Source: Solirubrobacteraceae bacterium (lineage in GTDB: Bacteria > Actinomycetota > Thermoleophilia > Solirubrobacterales > Solirubrobacteraceae). Taken from it: a stretch of 64,000 nt of DNA. The stretch lies in the NCBI GenBank assembly GCA_029263125.1, contig JAJCYD010000007.1, forward strand, positions 124,001-188,000, written 5' to 3'. The notes beneath the pieces were generated by a model that made no database searches, was not told where the DNA came from, and was given only the letters and a program-made list of their open reading frames with translations. The position numbers were made by a program, and so were the translations under genes. Below, piece by piece: positions 1-10,813 of the stretch. The stretch's first letter is position 1, and every line of letters starts with the position of its first letter.

Positions 1-631
1 ACACGCCCTTGCGCGACAGCGCGCCCATGCGCTCGAAGGCGGCCATGCACAGCGGCGTCATCGCCGCCTCGGTGCCGCCGGCGACGACGACGTCGGCCTC
101 GCCGCGCTCGATCATGCGCTTGGCCTCGCCGATCGCGTGGCTGCCGGTCGCGCACGCCGAGGAGACGCTGAACCCGGGGCCGTGGGCGCCGAGGTCCATC
201 GCGATCATGCCCGCCGCGGCGTTGGGCATCATCATCGGGACGAATAGCGGCGACACTGCGCGCACGCCGCCGTCGATGAAGGCGCGGCACTCGTCCTCGA
301 GGGTCTTCAGACCGCCGACGCCGGTGCCGACGAGGATCGCCAAGCGCTCGACGTCGGCGCTGTCGGGCAGTCCGGCCTCGGCGGTCGCCTGCGCCGCGGC
401 GCAGACCGCGAGCTGCGTGTAGCGATCCGAGCGCCGCGCACCCTTCGGGGTCATCGCGACCGTGGGATCGAACTCCGAGCACGGAGCGCCGCCATCGACG
501 ATGCCCGACCGGCGGTCGAGCAGGGCGTCGAAGAACGCGTCCGGGCCCTCGGCGATCGACGACACGACACCGCGACCGGTGATCGCGATGTCGACGTGCT
601 CGCCAGGATGTGTGGACGCGCGCGGTGTCAC
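1..631 (-). CDS. fabF: Beta-ketoacyl-ACP synthase II (FabF), C-terminus beyond window
   Basis: Elongating condensing enzyme of type II fatty-acid synthesis, joining malonyl-ACP to a growing acyl-ACP in the cytoplasm. Reading leftward from a GTG at 631, about 210 residues are visible. They include the thiolase-fold N-terminus (DIAITGRGVVSSIA) and the nucleophile cysteine, about residue 160, in VSSACATGSHAIGEA. The catalytic histidines lie beyond position 1. The GTG overlaps the acpP stop as GTGA, implying translational coupling, and fixes the start. Identity is secure; it is the last visible gene of the fabD-H-G-acpP-F operon. Confidence 0.93.
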   Translation of the reverse strand, partial: MTPRASTHPGEHVDIAITGRGVVSSIAEGPDAFFDALLDRRSGIVDGGAPCSEFDPTVAMTPKGARRSDRYTQLAVCAAAQATAEAGLPDSADVERLAILVGTGVGGLKTLEDECRAFIDGGVRAVSPLFVPMMMPNAAAGMIAMDLGAHGPGFSVSSACATGSHAIGEAKRMIERGEADVVVAGGTEAAMTPLCMAAFERMGALSRKGV

Positions 632-885
632 GCCGGCGAGCCCTCGGCGAGGCGCATGGTCAGGTCGATCGCGGCGCCGACGGACTCGATCGGCTTGAGA
701 TCGTCGTCGGAGATCGTGATGCCGAACTTGTCCTCCAGCGCCTTGACGAGCTCGACGAGGTCCAGCGAGTCCACGTCGAGCTCGGCCCACGTGTTCTCGG
801 GAGTCGCCTCGCGGGCGCCCGGAACCTTGATGGACTCCAGCTGGTCGCGGATCTCTTCCAGGACGTCGTTCTCGGTAGTAGCCAT
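628..885 (-). CDS. acpP: Acyl carrier protein
   Basis: An 85-residue acyl carrier protein that shuttles acyl intermediates on a 4'-phosphopantetheine arm. The modified serine is Ser40 in the DVDSLDLVELV motif, followed by the acidic helix II typical of ACPs. The start is the ATG at 885. The stop overlaps the fabF start (GTGA), and fabG ends 17 bases upstream. Size, acidity and operon position all fit the family; nothing is unusual. Confidence 0.96.
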   Translation of the reverse strand: MATTENDVLEEIRDQLESIKVPGAREATPENTWAELDVDSLDLVELVKALEDKFGITISDDDLKPIESVGAAIDLTMRLAEGSPA

Positions 886-902
886 GCAGGTTCTCCTCGT
901 GC

Positions 903-1583
903 TTAAGCGGCCATCGCGCCATCTACGGCGATCGTGGCTCCGTTGACGTATCCCGCGCCTTCCGAACAAAGGAAGGACACGGCGTGGGCAACCTCTTCGG
1001 GCTGCCCGGCGCGGCCAGCGGGACAGCTGGCCACAAGCTTGTCGACGACATCCGTCGTCATGTCGGTCTCGATGACGCCCGGCGTCACCGCGTTGCAGGT
1101 GATGCCCTTGCGGGCCATCTCGCGCGCGACCGTGCGCGTCAGCGACAACATCCCGGCCTTCGCGGCGCCGTAGTTGGCCTGGCCGGGGTTGGCGTGCAGG
1201 GCGATGACCGAGGAGATGTTCACGATCCGCCCCCAGCGCGCCTTGAGCATGTCGTCCAGCGCGCGGCGCGTGCAATGGAAGGCGCCGTTGAGGTTCGTGT
1301 TGACGACCGCCTCCCAGTCCTCGGCGGACATGCGGATCGTCAGGCCGTCGCGGCGTTCGCCGGCATTGTTGACCAGCACGGCGACCGGACCGAAATCCTC
1401 GCGCACCTGGTCGAATGCGGCCTGCACGGAGTCCGCGTCGCCGATGTCGGCCTGCACATCGCCGCTCGTGCGCCCGAGCGTCACGGTCGTGTAGCCGTCG
1501 GCCTTCAGGCGCTGCGTGATCGCCGCGCCGATGCCGCGCGAGCCACCGGTGATGAGCGCGACCTTGGACTCAGGCGCTGACAC
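903..1583 (-). CDS. fabG: 3-oxoacyl-ACP reductase FabG
   Basis: NADPH-dependent short-chain dehydrogenase that reduces 3-ketoacyl-ACP in fatty-acid elongation. The 226 residues show the dinucleotide motif GGSRGIG (about 13-19), VNNAG (71-75) and the catalytic set Ser125, Tyr138 and Lys142 (YGAAK). Slightly short for the family (about 240-250), chiefly through a compact segment after the second beta strand. The start overlaps the end of fabH by 14 bases, so the two are probably coupled. The C-terminus (NGATIAVDGAMAA) is complete. Confidence 0.95.
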   Translation of the reverse strand: MSAPESKVALITGGSRGIGAAITQRLKADGYTTVTLGRTSGDVQADIGDADSVQAAFDQVREDFGPVAVLVNNAGERRDGLTIRMSAEDWEAVVNTNLNGAFHCTRRALDDMLKARWGRIVNISSVIALHANPGQANYGAAKAGMLSLTRTVAREMARKGITCNAVTPGVIETDMTTDVVDKLVASCPAGRAGQPEEVAHAVSFLCSEGAGYVNGATIAVDGAMAA

Positions 1584-2529
1584 GAGCGTGCTCCTTCCAG
1601 GACATGATGCCGGCGCCCCACGCGAAGCCCGCGCCGAACGTCGCCATCGCGACGACGTGGCCGCTCTTCAGGCGACCCTCGCGCTCGGCCTGCCACAGCG
1701 CGATCGGGATCGACGCGCTTGACGTGTTGGCGACGGTGTCGACGTTGATGACGACCTTCTCCTCGGGCACCCCGAGCCTGCGCGCGGCCGCCTCGATGAT
1801 GCGCGCGTTGGCCTGATGGGCGACGAAGACGTCGACGTCTTCGGTCGTGATGCTCGCGCGCTGAAGCGCGGCCTCGGTCGCCTCGACCATCCGCGCGACG
1901 GCGTGGCGATAGACCTCGCGGCCCTCCATCCGCAACAGGCGCTCATCGATCTCGGCGTAGAGCAGGTCGGAGTGACGGCCGTCGGAGCGCAGCTCGAAGG
2001 TCGACAGGCCATGCTCGATGTCCGCGGCGGCGACGACGACCGCGCCGGCGCCGTCGGCGAAGAGGATCGCGGTGCCGCGGTCTGAGTGGTCGGTGATGCG
2101 GCTGAGCGCCTCGGCGCCGCACACGACGACGAGGTTCGCCCGACCGGACTCGACGAGCGCCGCGGCCTGGTCGAGCGCGTAGAGAAAACCCGCGCAGGCG
2201 GCGTTGAGGTCCACGGCGCCCGCGAGGTCGCAGCCGATCTGCTGCGCGACGGCGGGCGCGAGGCCGGGCATCATGCGGTCGGGCGTCAGCGAGCAGACCA
2301 TGACGCGATCGATGTCCTTGGCCTCGCGGCCGGCGTCCTTGAGGGCCATCGTGCAGGCCTCCGATGCGAGGTCGGCCAGCGTGCGCGAGCCGTTGAGCAG
2401 GCGGCGCTCGCGGATGCCGGTGCGGCGCACGATCCACTCGTCGCTCGTGTCGAGGTGCTTGACGAGGTCGGCGTTGGTGACGATCTCCTCCGGCAGTGCC
2501 GCCCCGATGCCGATGACGCCGGCCTTCAC
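1570..2529 (-). CDS. fabH: Beta-ketoacyl-ACP synthase III (FabH)
   Basis: Initiating condensing enzyme that joins an acyl-CoA primer to malonyl-ACP. The 319-residue protein starts at a GTG at 2529 overlapping the fabD stop as GTGA; the open frame runs further upstream only as an artefact inside fabD. The catalytic triad is visible: Cys112 (NAACAGFLYAL), His238 (VAHQANARI) and Asn268 (NTSSAS). Length and ends match FabH. It lies between fabD and fabG in the operon. Confidence 0.95.
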   Translation of the reverse strand: MKAGVIGIGAALPEEIVTNADLVKHLDTSDEWIVRRTGIRERRLLNGSRTLADLASEACTMALKDAGREAKDIDRVMVCSLTPDRMMPGLAPAVAQQIGCDLAGAVDLNAACAGFLYALDQAAALVESGRANLVVVCGAEALSRITDHSDRGTAILFADGAGAVVVAAADIEHGLSTFELRSDGRHSDLLYAEIDERLLRMEGREVYRHAVARMVEATEAALQRASITTEDVDVFVAHQANARIIEAAARRLGVPEEKVVINVDTVANTSSASIPIALWQAEREGRLKSGHVVAMATFGAGFAWGAGIMSWKEHARVSA

Positions 2530-3350
2530 GCGGCCGCCCGCAGCGTGCGTTTGACGAGGCCGCGCAGGACCGCGCCGGGACCGCATTCGACGTAGTCCGT
2601 CGCGCCCATCGCCTGCAGGGCCAGCAGCGTCTCGCGCCAGCGCACCGGCTTGAGCAGGTTCTCGGCGAGCTCTGAGCGCACATCGGCGAACGGCTGGGTG
2701 CTGCCGTTTGACAGCACCGGGAAGGCGGGCTTGCCGATGTCGGTCGCGTCCAGCGCGGCGCGCAGCGCATCGGCCGCGGGCGCCATCAGCGGCGAGTGAA
2801 ACGCGCCGCCCACGTCGAGCTTGCGCGCGCGGCAGCCGATCCGCTCGGAGCGGTCGACCGCGGTGTCGACGTCGTCCATGCGTCCCGACAGCACGAGCTG
2901 CCCGGGGGCGTTGTCGTTGGCCAGCGACAGCGACAGCTCGGCCGCCAGCTCGTAGACGTCCTCGCGCTCGCCGCCGAGCATCGCGACCATGCCGCCCGGC
3001 TCGCGTTCGGCTGCCTCTGACATCGCGTTGGCGCGCGCCCCGACGAGGCGCACGGCGTCCTCGAAGTCGATCGCGCCCGCGGCCGTCAGGGCTGCGTACT
3101 CGCCGAGCGAGTGGCCGGCGGCGGCGAGCGGCGGCGTGCGATCGCCCGAGGCCCATTGGCACATCGAGCACAGAAAGAGGGCGGGCTGATGGCTGCGCGT
3201 GCCGTCGGCGAGGCGCTCGAAGGGATCGAATCCCAGCAGCTCGATTCCACGCGTGAGCAGCGGGTGGTCGCGGTAGGGCTCTTCCATGCCAGCGGCATGG
3301 CTTCCCTGCCCGGGAAAGAGCAGGGCGGTGGTCGTTTCCGGCGAGGTCAT
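2526..3350 (-). CDS. fabD: Malonyl-CoA:ACP transacylase (FabD)
   Basis: Loads malonate from malonyl-CoA onto ACP. From the ATG at 3350 the protein is 274 residues, beginning with the family N-terminus ALLFPGQGSH. The nucleophile Ser81 sits in GHSLGEY and the catalytic histidine is His185 (GAFHSPLM). It is somewhat shorter than the usual 300 residues, with compact loops around residues 45-70. It is the first gene of the fab operon, and a 9-bp palindrome lies about 41 bases upstream. The longer open frame extending to 4094 runs antisense through nrdJ and is not real. Confidence 0.94.
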   Translation of the reverse strand: MTSPETTTALLFPGQGSHAAGMEEPYRDHPLLTRGIELLGFDPFERLADGTRSHQPALFLCSMCQWASGDRTPPLAAAGHSLGEYAALTAAGAIDFEDAVRLVGARANAMSEAAEREPGGMVAMLGGEREDVYELAAELSLSLANDNAPGQLVLSGRMDDVDTAVDRSERIGCRARKLDVGGAFHSPLMAPAADALRAALDATDIGKPAFPVLSNGSTQPFADVRSELAENLLKPVRWRETLLALQAMGATDYVECGPGAVLRGLVKRTLRAAA

Positions 3351-3390
3351 CCGATTGGTGTATCCCACCCTGGGTACCGAGTTACGGATC

Positions 3391-3417
3391 TTCGACGGAC
3401 TGCGCGGATCCGTCGAA
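3391..3417. promoter_or_regulatory. Palindrome upstream of fabD, candidate operator
   Basis: A perfect 9-bp inverted repeat, TTCGACGGA and TCCGTCGAA, with a 9-base spacer lies 41 bases upstream of the fabD start in the 294-bp space between fabD and nrdJ. Its size and place suit a dimeric repressor controlling the fab operon, but no regulator gene is adjacent. An RNA stem is possible. No cobalamin riboswitch core was found in this gap, and I see no other clear element in it. Confidence 0.35.
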
Positions 3418-3644
3418 ATGCGACTGCTGGCGCCGATGGGTCGATTCCGGGCTGCTCGAGGGCCGGTATCGCGTGGCGCAGCGCTACCCTGCAGCAAGAC
3501 TTTCCTCGCAGTTTCCACGCCCGCGCTCCTCGCGAGCGCTGTGCCGTCTGACACGACCGATACCTTGATCCGTCCCGCTCGCACGCTCAGAGAATGTGCC
3601 GCAAACAGCGGGATTTCGCGGTGACTAGGAGAGGAGCAGGTCCG

Positions 3645-7055
<3,411 letters not shown>

Positions 7056-7060
7056 TGTGG

Positions 7061-7194
7061 GTGCTCACCGTTTTGGCAGTCTGATTGCTCGCCGTTTGGC
7101 AGTGGTTGCTCGCCCAGATGACACTGATTGCTCATCAAACGGCAGGGCTTGCTCACGGGCGTGTCAGTCGGTTGCTCATGGAAGCGTCAGTTCC
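7061..7194 (+). repeat. Six imperfect ~22-bp direct repeats (TTGCTC...CAGT), IS21-like end
   Basis: Immediately after nrdJ, the hexamer GTGCTC or TTGCTC begins at 7061, 7085, 7106, 7128, 7149 and 7172, spaced 21-24 bases apart. Most copies are followed by about 7-8 variable bases and a GNCAG-like ending. Multiple spaced copies of a short motif are typical of transposase-binding ends of IS21-family elements, and an IstA-like fragment follows at 7319. No matching opposite end was found, so this is probably one end of a lost insertion sequence. Confidence 0.45.
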
Positions 7195-7318
7195 GTAGAG
7201 AGTCGGCACTGGGACGACGATGGACGCCTGTTCGCATGAGCTGGCGACAGGCGGAGCTGTACGGGTCTCTGGTCGAGTTGGGGGTGACGCGCGCGGCGTC
7301 CTGCCTGCGTGAACAGGG

Positions 7319-7384
7319 CGTTCGCTGTCGGCGATCAGCCGTCATACTTGCCGTGATCGCAAGACGGTCACTAAGTACGTCAAT
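7319..7384 (+). pseudogene. IstA-like transposase N-terminal fragment
   Basis: One frame here reads RSLSAISRHTCRDRKTVTKY, closely resembling the helix-turn-helix of IS21-family IstA (a serine-rich start, then DRKTVRKY). It has no start codon, is out of frame with the open frame just upstream, and stops at the junction with the RHS fragment on the opposite strand. It is short, so the assignment rests on one motif plus the neighbouring repeats. Confidence 0.4.
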
Positions 7385-7618
7385 GTTGCGCTGTGCTTCG
7401 CGCGCTCGGCGTCGTTCAGGCCGGCGACGTTGCCGCGCGGCGAGGTCTGCGTGACCTTGTTGGTAGCCACGTCGTACTCATAGCTCGTGCGGTCCTTCTC
7501 CCCGTCCGCCGTCGACGTCAGCCGATCCAAGCGGTCATAGCTGCTGGCGATGTGCGTGCCGCGCGGTGTCTGCACGTCGGTGACGTTGCTGATGCGGTCG
7601 TATGTCGACCGGGTGACG
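7342..7618 (-). pseudogene. RHS/YD-repeat protein fragment
   Basis: On the minus strand about 80 codons read as YD repeats: STYDRISNVTDVQTPRG, then SSYDRLDRLTS and TSYEYDVATNKVTQTSPRGN. YD repeats form the shell of RHS toxin-delivery proteins, which are normally over 1000 residues. This piece has no start of its own, begins directly at the stop of the immunity gene to its right, and loses similarity near 7385. It is a relic, not a functional gene. Confidence 0.7.
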
Positions 7619-7903
7619 CTATACCAACGAATCCTTCAGCCACTTCTCAAAGTCAGCTAACCACTCTAGGTAGCTCCTGCCGACCAATCGGGGGTCGTAG
7701 TAAAAGCGATGGGCCGCAAAGTAGCTTGCAAGCTGTGGAGCCGACCACTTCTTTAGTTGCACGATGCGGTCCAGCATCGGCCGTACAAGCTCGGGGTTTT
7801 CAGATGCAAACAGCTCGACGACCTCACGATCAGTGCTCGCATCGTCGCTCCAGTCCTGGTGAAAGTAACCCTCGCCCAGAAGTTCAAACGGATCATCGCT
7901 CAT
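7619..7903 (-). CDS. CdiI-type contact-dependent inhibition immunity protein
   Basis: A 94-residue acidic protein with a GEGYFHQDW motif near residue 10 and a FYYDP...SYLEWLADF C-terminus. This resembles a known family of CDI immunity proteins that open with a YFHQDW signature. The ATG at 7903 overlaps the stop of the toxin fragment as ATGA, the normal toxin-immunity arrangement. It would neutralise the cognate toxin by binding it in the cytoplasm. Base composition is visibly less GC-rich than the flanks, suggesting transfer. The reading frame is intact although its toxin is broken, so it may persist as an orphan immunity gene. Confidence 0.68.
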   Translation of the reverse strand: MSDDPFELLGEGYFHQDWSDDASTDREVVELFASENPELVRPMLDRIVQLKKWSAPQLASYFAAHRFYYDPRLVGRSYLEWLADFEKWLKDSLV

Positions 7904-8195
7904 GGAGCCGGAAAGGCAGTCCGTATGTTGTAGCCCTGTGATTGCGACGCTTCTTTCTTCAAAATCACAGCCACTCTATTTGTCGGCACAACGCTGCCCC
8001 CACGGTACAATGTCTCCCCAACCGCTTGATCGAACTCGGCACGAAGCACGAGGGTCTTCTTACCTGAGGCAGGGAAGCCGTACCGCCCGCGCATTTGAAG
8101 CTATCACGCCAGACACCGCCTCCTCGGCAACCTCCCGGGATGTAAACCTCGATGCCTTAGAAAGACTTGGTTCCCTGAGCAGGCGCTTGATAAAG
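7900..8195 (-). pseudogene. CdiA C-terminal RNase A-like toxin domain, frameshifted remnant
   Basis: Two minus-strand frames together give a toxin tip. The right part reads FIKRLLREPSLSKASRFTSR, then EVAEEAVSGVIASNARAVRLP. The left part reads GKKTLVLRAEFDQAVGETLY and later RVAVILKKEASQSQGYNIRT before its stop. The order (StF-like segment, helix with NARAV, Gly-rich strand, VAVIL, Tyr-x-Ile-x-Thr end) matches the bacterial RNase A-like CdiA domain. A frame change near 8075 separates the halves, and the N-terminal delivery part, including the first expected active-site histidine, is missing. Similarity ends at the P450 fragment near 8195. Its stop overlaps the immunity start. Confidence 0.6.
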
Positions 8196-8420
8196 GCCGA
8201 CCGGCTGGACCTCATCCGAACCGGACCCTCGGCCCTGGCGTTCGGCCACGGCGTGCACTTCTGCGTCGGCGCGGGGCTCGCCCGGTTGGAGGGCGAGGAG
8301 GCCTTCAGCCGTCTGGCCCCTTCAGCGGCGACCTGCCGGCCTGACGGCTGGGCTCACGAGCGAGACGACTCGCACACGTTTCGACGGCTGCGAAGGCTTC
8401 GCGTCGAGCCGGCAGCATGA
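8196..8420 (+). pseudogene. Cytochrome P450 C-terminal fragment
   Basis: This frame carries the P450 haem-binding loop LAFGHGVHFCVGAGLARLE, with the axial cysteine in FxxGxHxCxG. It is preceded by DRLDLIR and followed by a typical C-terminal region ending LRRLRVEPAA at a stop. Only about 75 residues of a normally 400-residue enzyme remain. The 5' side is cut abruptly by the CDI toxin remnant on the other strand, so it cannot be functional. Confidence 0.75.
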
Positions 8421-8523
8421 GCTGCCTCATCGACGCGGTCGCGCCGCTGCGTCGGCTCGACGACATCCGCCGAGCACCGCTACGCCCGTGCTGAAACGTC
8501 CGTGACACTTCACGCGGGGAAGC

Positions 8524-10065
8524 GTGGCGCAACGCGGACCCGCGGCAACACGAGCTCGGGCCGCATCGGCGCCCGCCGCGCCGGAGCGCTTCGCCGCATT
8601 CATGCGACTGCCCGGGAGCGCCGATAGCGAGGATGTGCCTCGGCTCGTGTCCATCCTCGTCCTCTGTCTCCTGCTGGGAGCCCCGGCGGCGGCCGTCGCG
8701 CTCACCGGCGGGCGAGGCGCTGACAGGCTGCGCGGCGGGCCGGGCGCCGACCGGCTCAGCGGTGGCTTCGGGCGCGACCGGCTGTACGGGCTCGGCGGCG
8801 CCGACGTCCTGCGCGGAGACTCGGGCAGCGACAAGCTGTACGGCGGGTCCGGCGCAGACCGGCTCGACGGCGGCTCGGGCAACGATCGCCTCGACGGCGG
8901 TCCCGGCAACGATCGCCTCGACGGCGCCGGGGGCGACGACACCCTGCTCGGCCGCGGAGGTCACGACTACATCGTCGAGAACGGCTTCGGCGACGACAAG
9001 CTGCTCGACGGCGGGCCGGGCGATGACTACCTCGACGGCAACCGGGGCAACGATCGCTCCATCCGCGGAGGCTCCGGCGCGGACATCCTGCGCGGCGGGG
9101 CCGGGCGTGACCGGCTCGTCGGGGGTCCCGGTGACGACCGGCTCTCCGGTGGCGCCGGGGCGGACACCCTGATCGGCGGCGACGGTGACGACATCGTCGT
9201 CAGCGGCCCGGAGTACGACGAGGTCGACCTCGGCCCGGGCGACGACCACCTGTACCGCAGCGGCTATGACAACGTCGACTGCGGCACCGGCATCGACACC
9301 ATTCACGCGACCGTCAACTCGGGGAACGCGCCGACGCCGATCCCGATCGCCCTTTACAACGGTCCGCGCCGCGGACGCATCGCCAACTGCGAGCTCATCG
9401 TCGCCGACGACACCAGCGAGCCGAACGCAGCAGGGCCGGACATCACGCTCGCGTGGACGAACGCGGGCAGGCGCACCGGCGCAGCAGCCGGCCGGAACGG
9501 GGGCTCCCTGTCCACCGACGAGCACGCCAGGATCAAGGTCCGCGGCACCAACGGCAACGACCAATTCGACCCGTCGCTCTCTCCATTCCTGCTCACGCAG
9601 CTCTTCCGGATCAGCCTCCCGCAGGGAATGCTGCCGATCCAGCCACTCGGCCTCGCCGGACTGCTCGTCCTCGGACGCGCCGGCGACGACTTCCTCATCG
9701 GCGGACCACACAGCGACCATCTCGAAGGAGAGGGTGGCGACGATCACCTTCAGGGCCGCGGCGGCGCCGACATGCTGTTCGGGCGCAAGGGCAACGATCG
9801 CCTCGACGGCGGAGGCGGCCGGGACGAGCTCGAAGGCGGGCGCGGGCGCGACGTGCTCGACGGCGGCAGCGGGAACGACACCATCAACGGCGGCCTCGAC
9901 GCCGACCGCATCTCGGGTGGCAGCGGCGCGGACCGCATCGTCGCGCTCGACGGCGCGCGCGACACCGTCGACTGCGGCCCGGGCCGCGACATCGCGATCG
10001 TCGACAGCAAGGATCGCGTCCGCCGCTGCGAGGACGTCCGCCGCGGCTCGAGCCGCCGCCGGTAG
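8524..10065 (+). CDS. Secreted RTX-type calcium-binding repeat protein
   Basis: Up to 513 residues, mostly nonapeptide repeats of the GGxGxDxLx type (GGSGADRLDGGSGNDRLDGG and similar) in two blocks, about residues 60-240 and 375-500. A less repetitive segment with one long loop lies between them. Such repeats fold as calcium-binding parallel beta-rolls outside the cell. A hydrophobic export segment (LVSILVLCLLLGAPAAAVA) sits about 40 residues into the longest frame, so the true start may be the GTG at 8635 or the ATG at 8602. No protease, lipase or haemolysin domain is visible. Phospholipase A2 follows at 10337. Confidence 0.78.
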   Translation: MAQRGPAATRARAASAPAAPERFAAFMRLPGSADSEDVPRLVSILVLCLLLGAPAAAVALTGGRGADRLRGGPGADRLSGGFGRDRLYGLGGADVLRGDSGSDKLYGGSGADRLDGGSGNDRLDGGPGNDRLDGAGGDDTLLGRGGHDYIVENGFGDDKLLDGGPGDDYLDGNRGNDRSIRGGSGADILRGGAGRDRLVGGPGDDRLSGGAGADTLIGGDGDDIVVSGPEYDEVDLGPGDDHLYRSGYDNVDCGTGIDTIHATVNSGNAPTPIPIALYNGPRRGRIANCELIVADDTSEPNAAGPDITLAWTNAGRRTGAAAGRNGGSLSTDEHARIKVRGTNGNDQFDPSLSPFLLTQLFRISLPQGMLPIQPLGLAGLLVLGRAGDDFLIGGPHSDHLEGEGGDDHLQGRGGADMLFGRKGNDRLDGGGGRDELEGGRGRDVLDGGSGNDTINGGLDADRISGGSGADRIVALDGARDTVDCGPGRDIAIVDSKDRVRRCEDVRRGSSRRR

Positions 10066-10204
10066 CCCCGATCGCGTAGGCCTCTCCGGCCCGTCGGGCC
10101 GCGCGATGGCAGCCGGGGATTCGCGCCAAGGCCGCGAGCTGCCGTGGCGTGGAGATCCTGGCGCCGCTACTAGCGGATATCGACCTCCGCAACGCGCGCA
10201 AGAC

Positions 10205-10300
10205 GCTTGCGTCGCACCGGAGAAGCCGCCGTTTCATCCCGGCGGCCATCCCGGCGGCCGCGACGACCTTCCGCAGATCAGCCTTCCGGCGGATTGACAT
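10205..10300 (+). pseudogene. Fragment of a VOC-family gene, paralogous to the gene at 18712
   Basis: In the 271-bp gap after the RTX gene one frame reads PEKPPFHPGGHPGGRDDLPQ and then stops. The intact VOC protein at 18712-19125 contains PEKPPFHPGGRDDLP, and the nucleotide match is also close (about 10216-10265 against 19000-19040), apart from a 9-bp expansion that repeats HPGG. It looks like a short relic of a duplicated VOC gene. The rest of the gap holds nothing I can identify. Confidence 0.55.
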
Positions 10301-10336
10301 CGCCATGCTCCAGCCGCGACAGTCGAGGGCACGCTC

Positions 10337-10813
10337 ATGTCCCGCCGGCCGCCACTCCACGACGTCCCGGCTCGCCGGCGGGGCACGCTTCTCCGGCTCC
10401 TGGCAGCGTTCGTCGTCCTCGCCGCCCTGAGTGCGGACGTCGCCTCGGCTCACACCGGGCAGGGGAACGCCGTTCCATCCAACGCCGGCGGCGACCCCAA
10501 GGTGACACATCCGGGCTGGTCGGATGACTACTGCACGCTGAGCCCCGACAGCGTCCCCGGAATCTTGGACTTCCGTCATGCCTGCGTGCACCACGACGGG
10601 TGCTACACCGGCTTTCCCGACGGCAACGCCCAGCCGGTGTATTGGGCGGGCAAGAGCCAGTGTGACGCATGGTTTCTCGCAGATATAAAGGCCTCCTGCG
10701 ACGATCAGCATCCGTGGCGAAGCGGCTGGGCTTATGACCGCTGCCGGAACGCTGCTGACACGTACCACTGGGCCGTCGTCGAGTACGGCTACGGGTACAA
10801 AGGTCCCGCCTAG
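10337..10813 (+). CDS. Secreted prokaryotic phospholipase A2
   Basis: A 158-residue exported enzyme predicted to cleave the sn-2 acyl ester of phospholipids with calcium. Residues 1-39 form a signal peptide (basic start, hydrophobic LLRLLAAFVVLAALSA, cut near ASA-HT). The catalytic His-Asp is in ACVHHDGCY (His86, Asp87), flanked by Cys83 and Cys89; a second conserved stretch is CDAWFLADI. Cysteines are even in number and could form disulfides. A GAGGG-like ribosome site precedes the ATG. Its stop overlaps the convergent LuxR gene by 4 bases. Confidence 0.85.
   Translation: MSRRPPLHDVPARRRGTLLRLLAAFVVLAALSADVASAHTGQGNAVPSNAGGDPKVTHPGWSDDYCTLSPDSVPGILDFRHACVHHDGCYTGFPDGNAQPVYWAGKSQCDAWFLADIKASCDDQHPWRSGWAYDRCRNAADTYHWAVVEYGYGYKGPA

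Noticed and set aside
3351-3644. Cobalamin riboswitch before nrdJ
   Set aside because: Looked for the GCCACTG core and B12 box that are clear elsewhere in the window; neither occurs here on the plus strand.
7061-7194. Possible CRISPR array
   Set aside because: Only about six bases are well conserved per unit, spacing varies from 21 to 24, there are no unique spacers of normal length, and no cas genes are present.
8700-10010. Repetitive DNA resembling a repeat array
   Set aside because: The repeats are codon-phased GGxGxDxLx units inside a coding frame, not CRISPR or satellite DNA.
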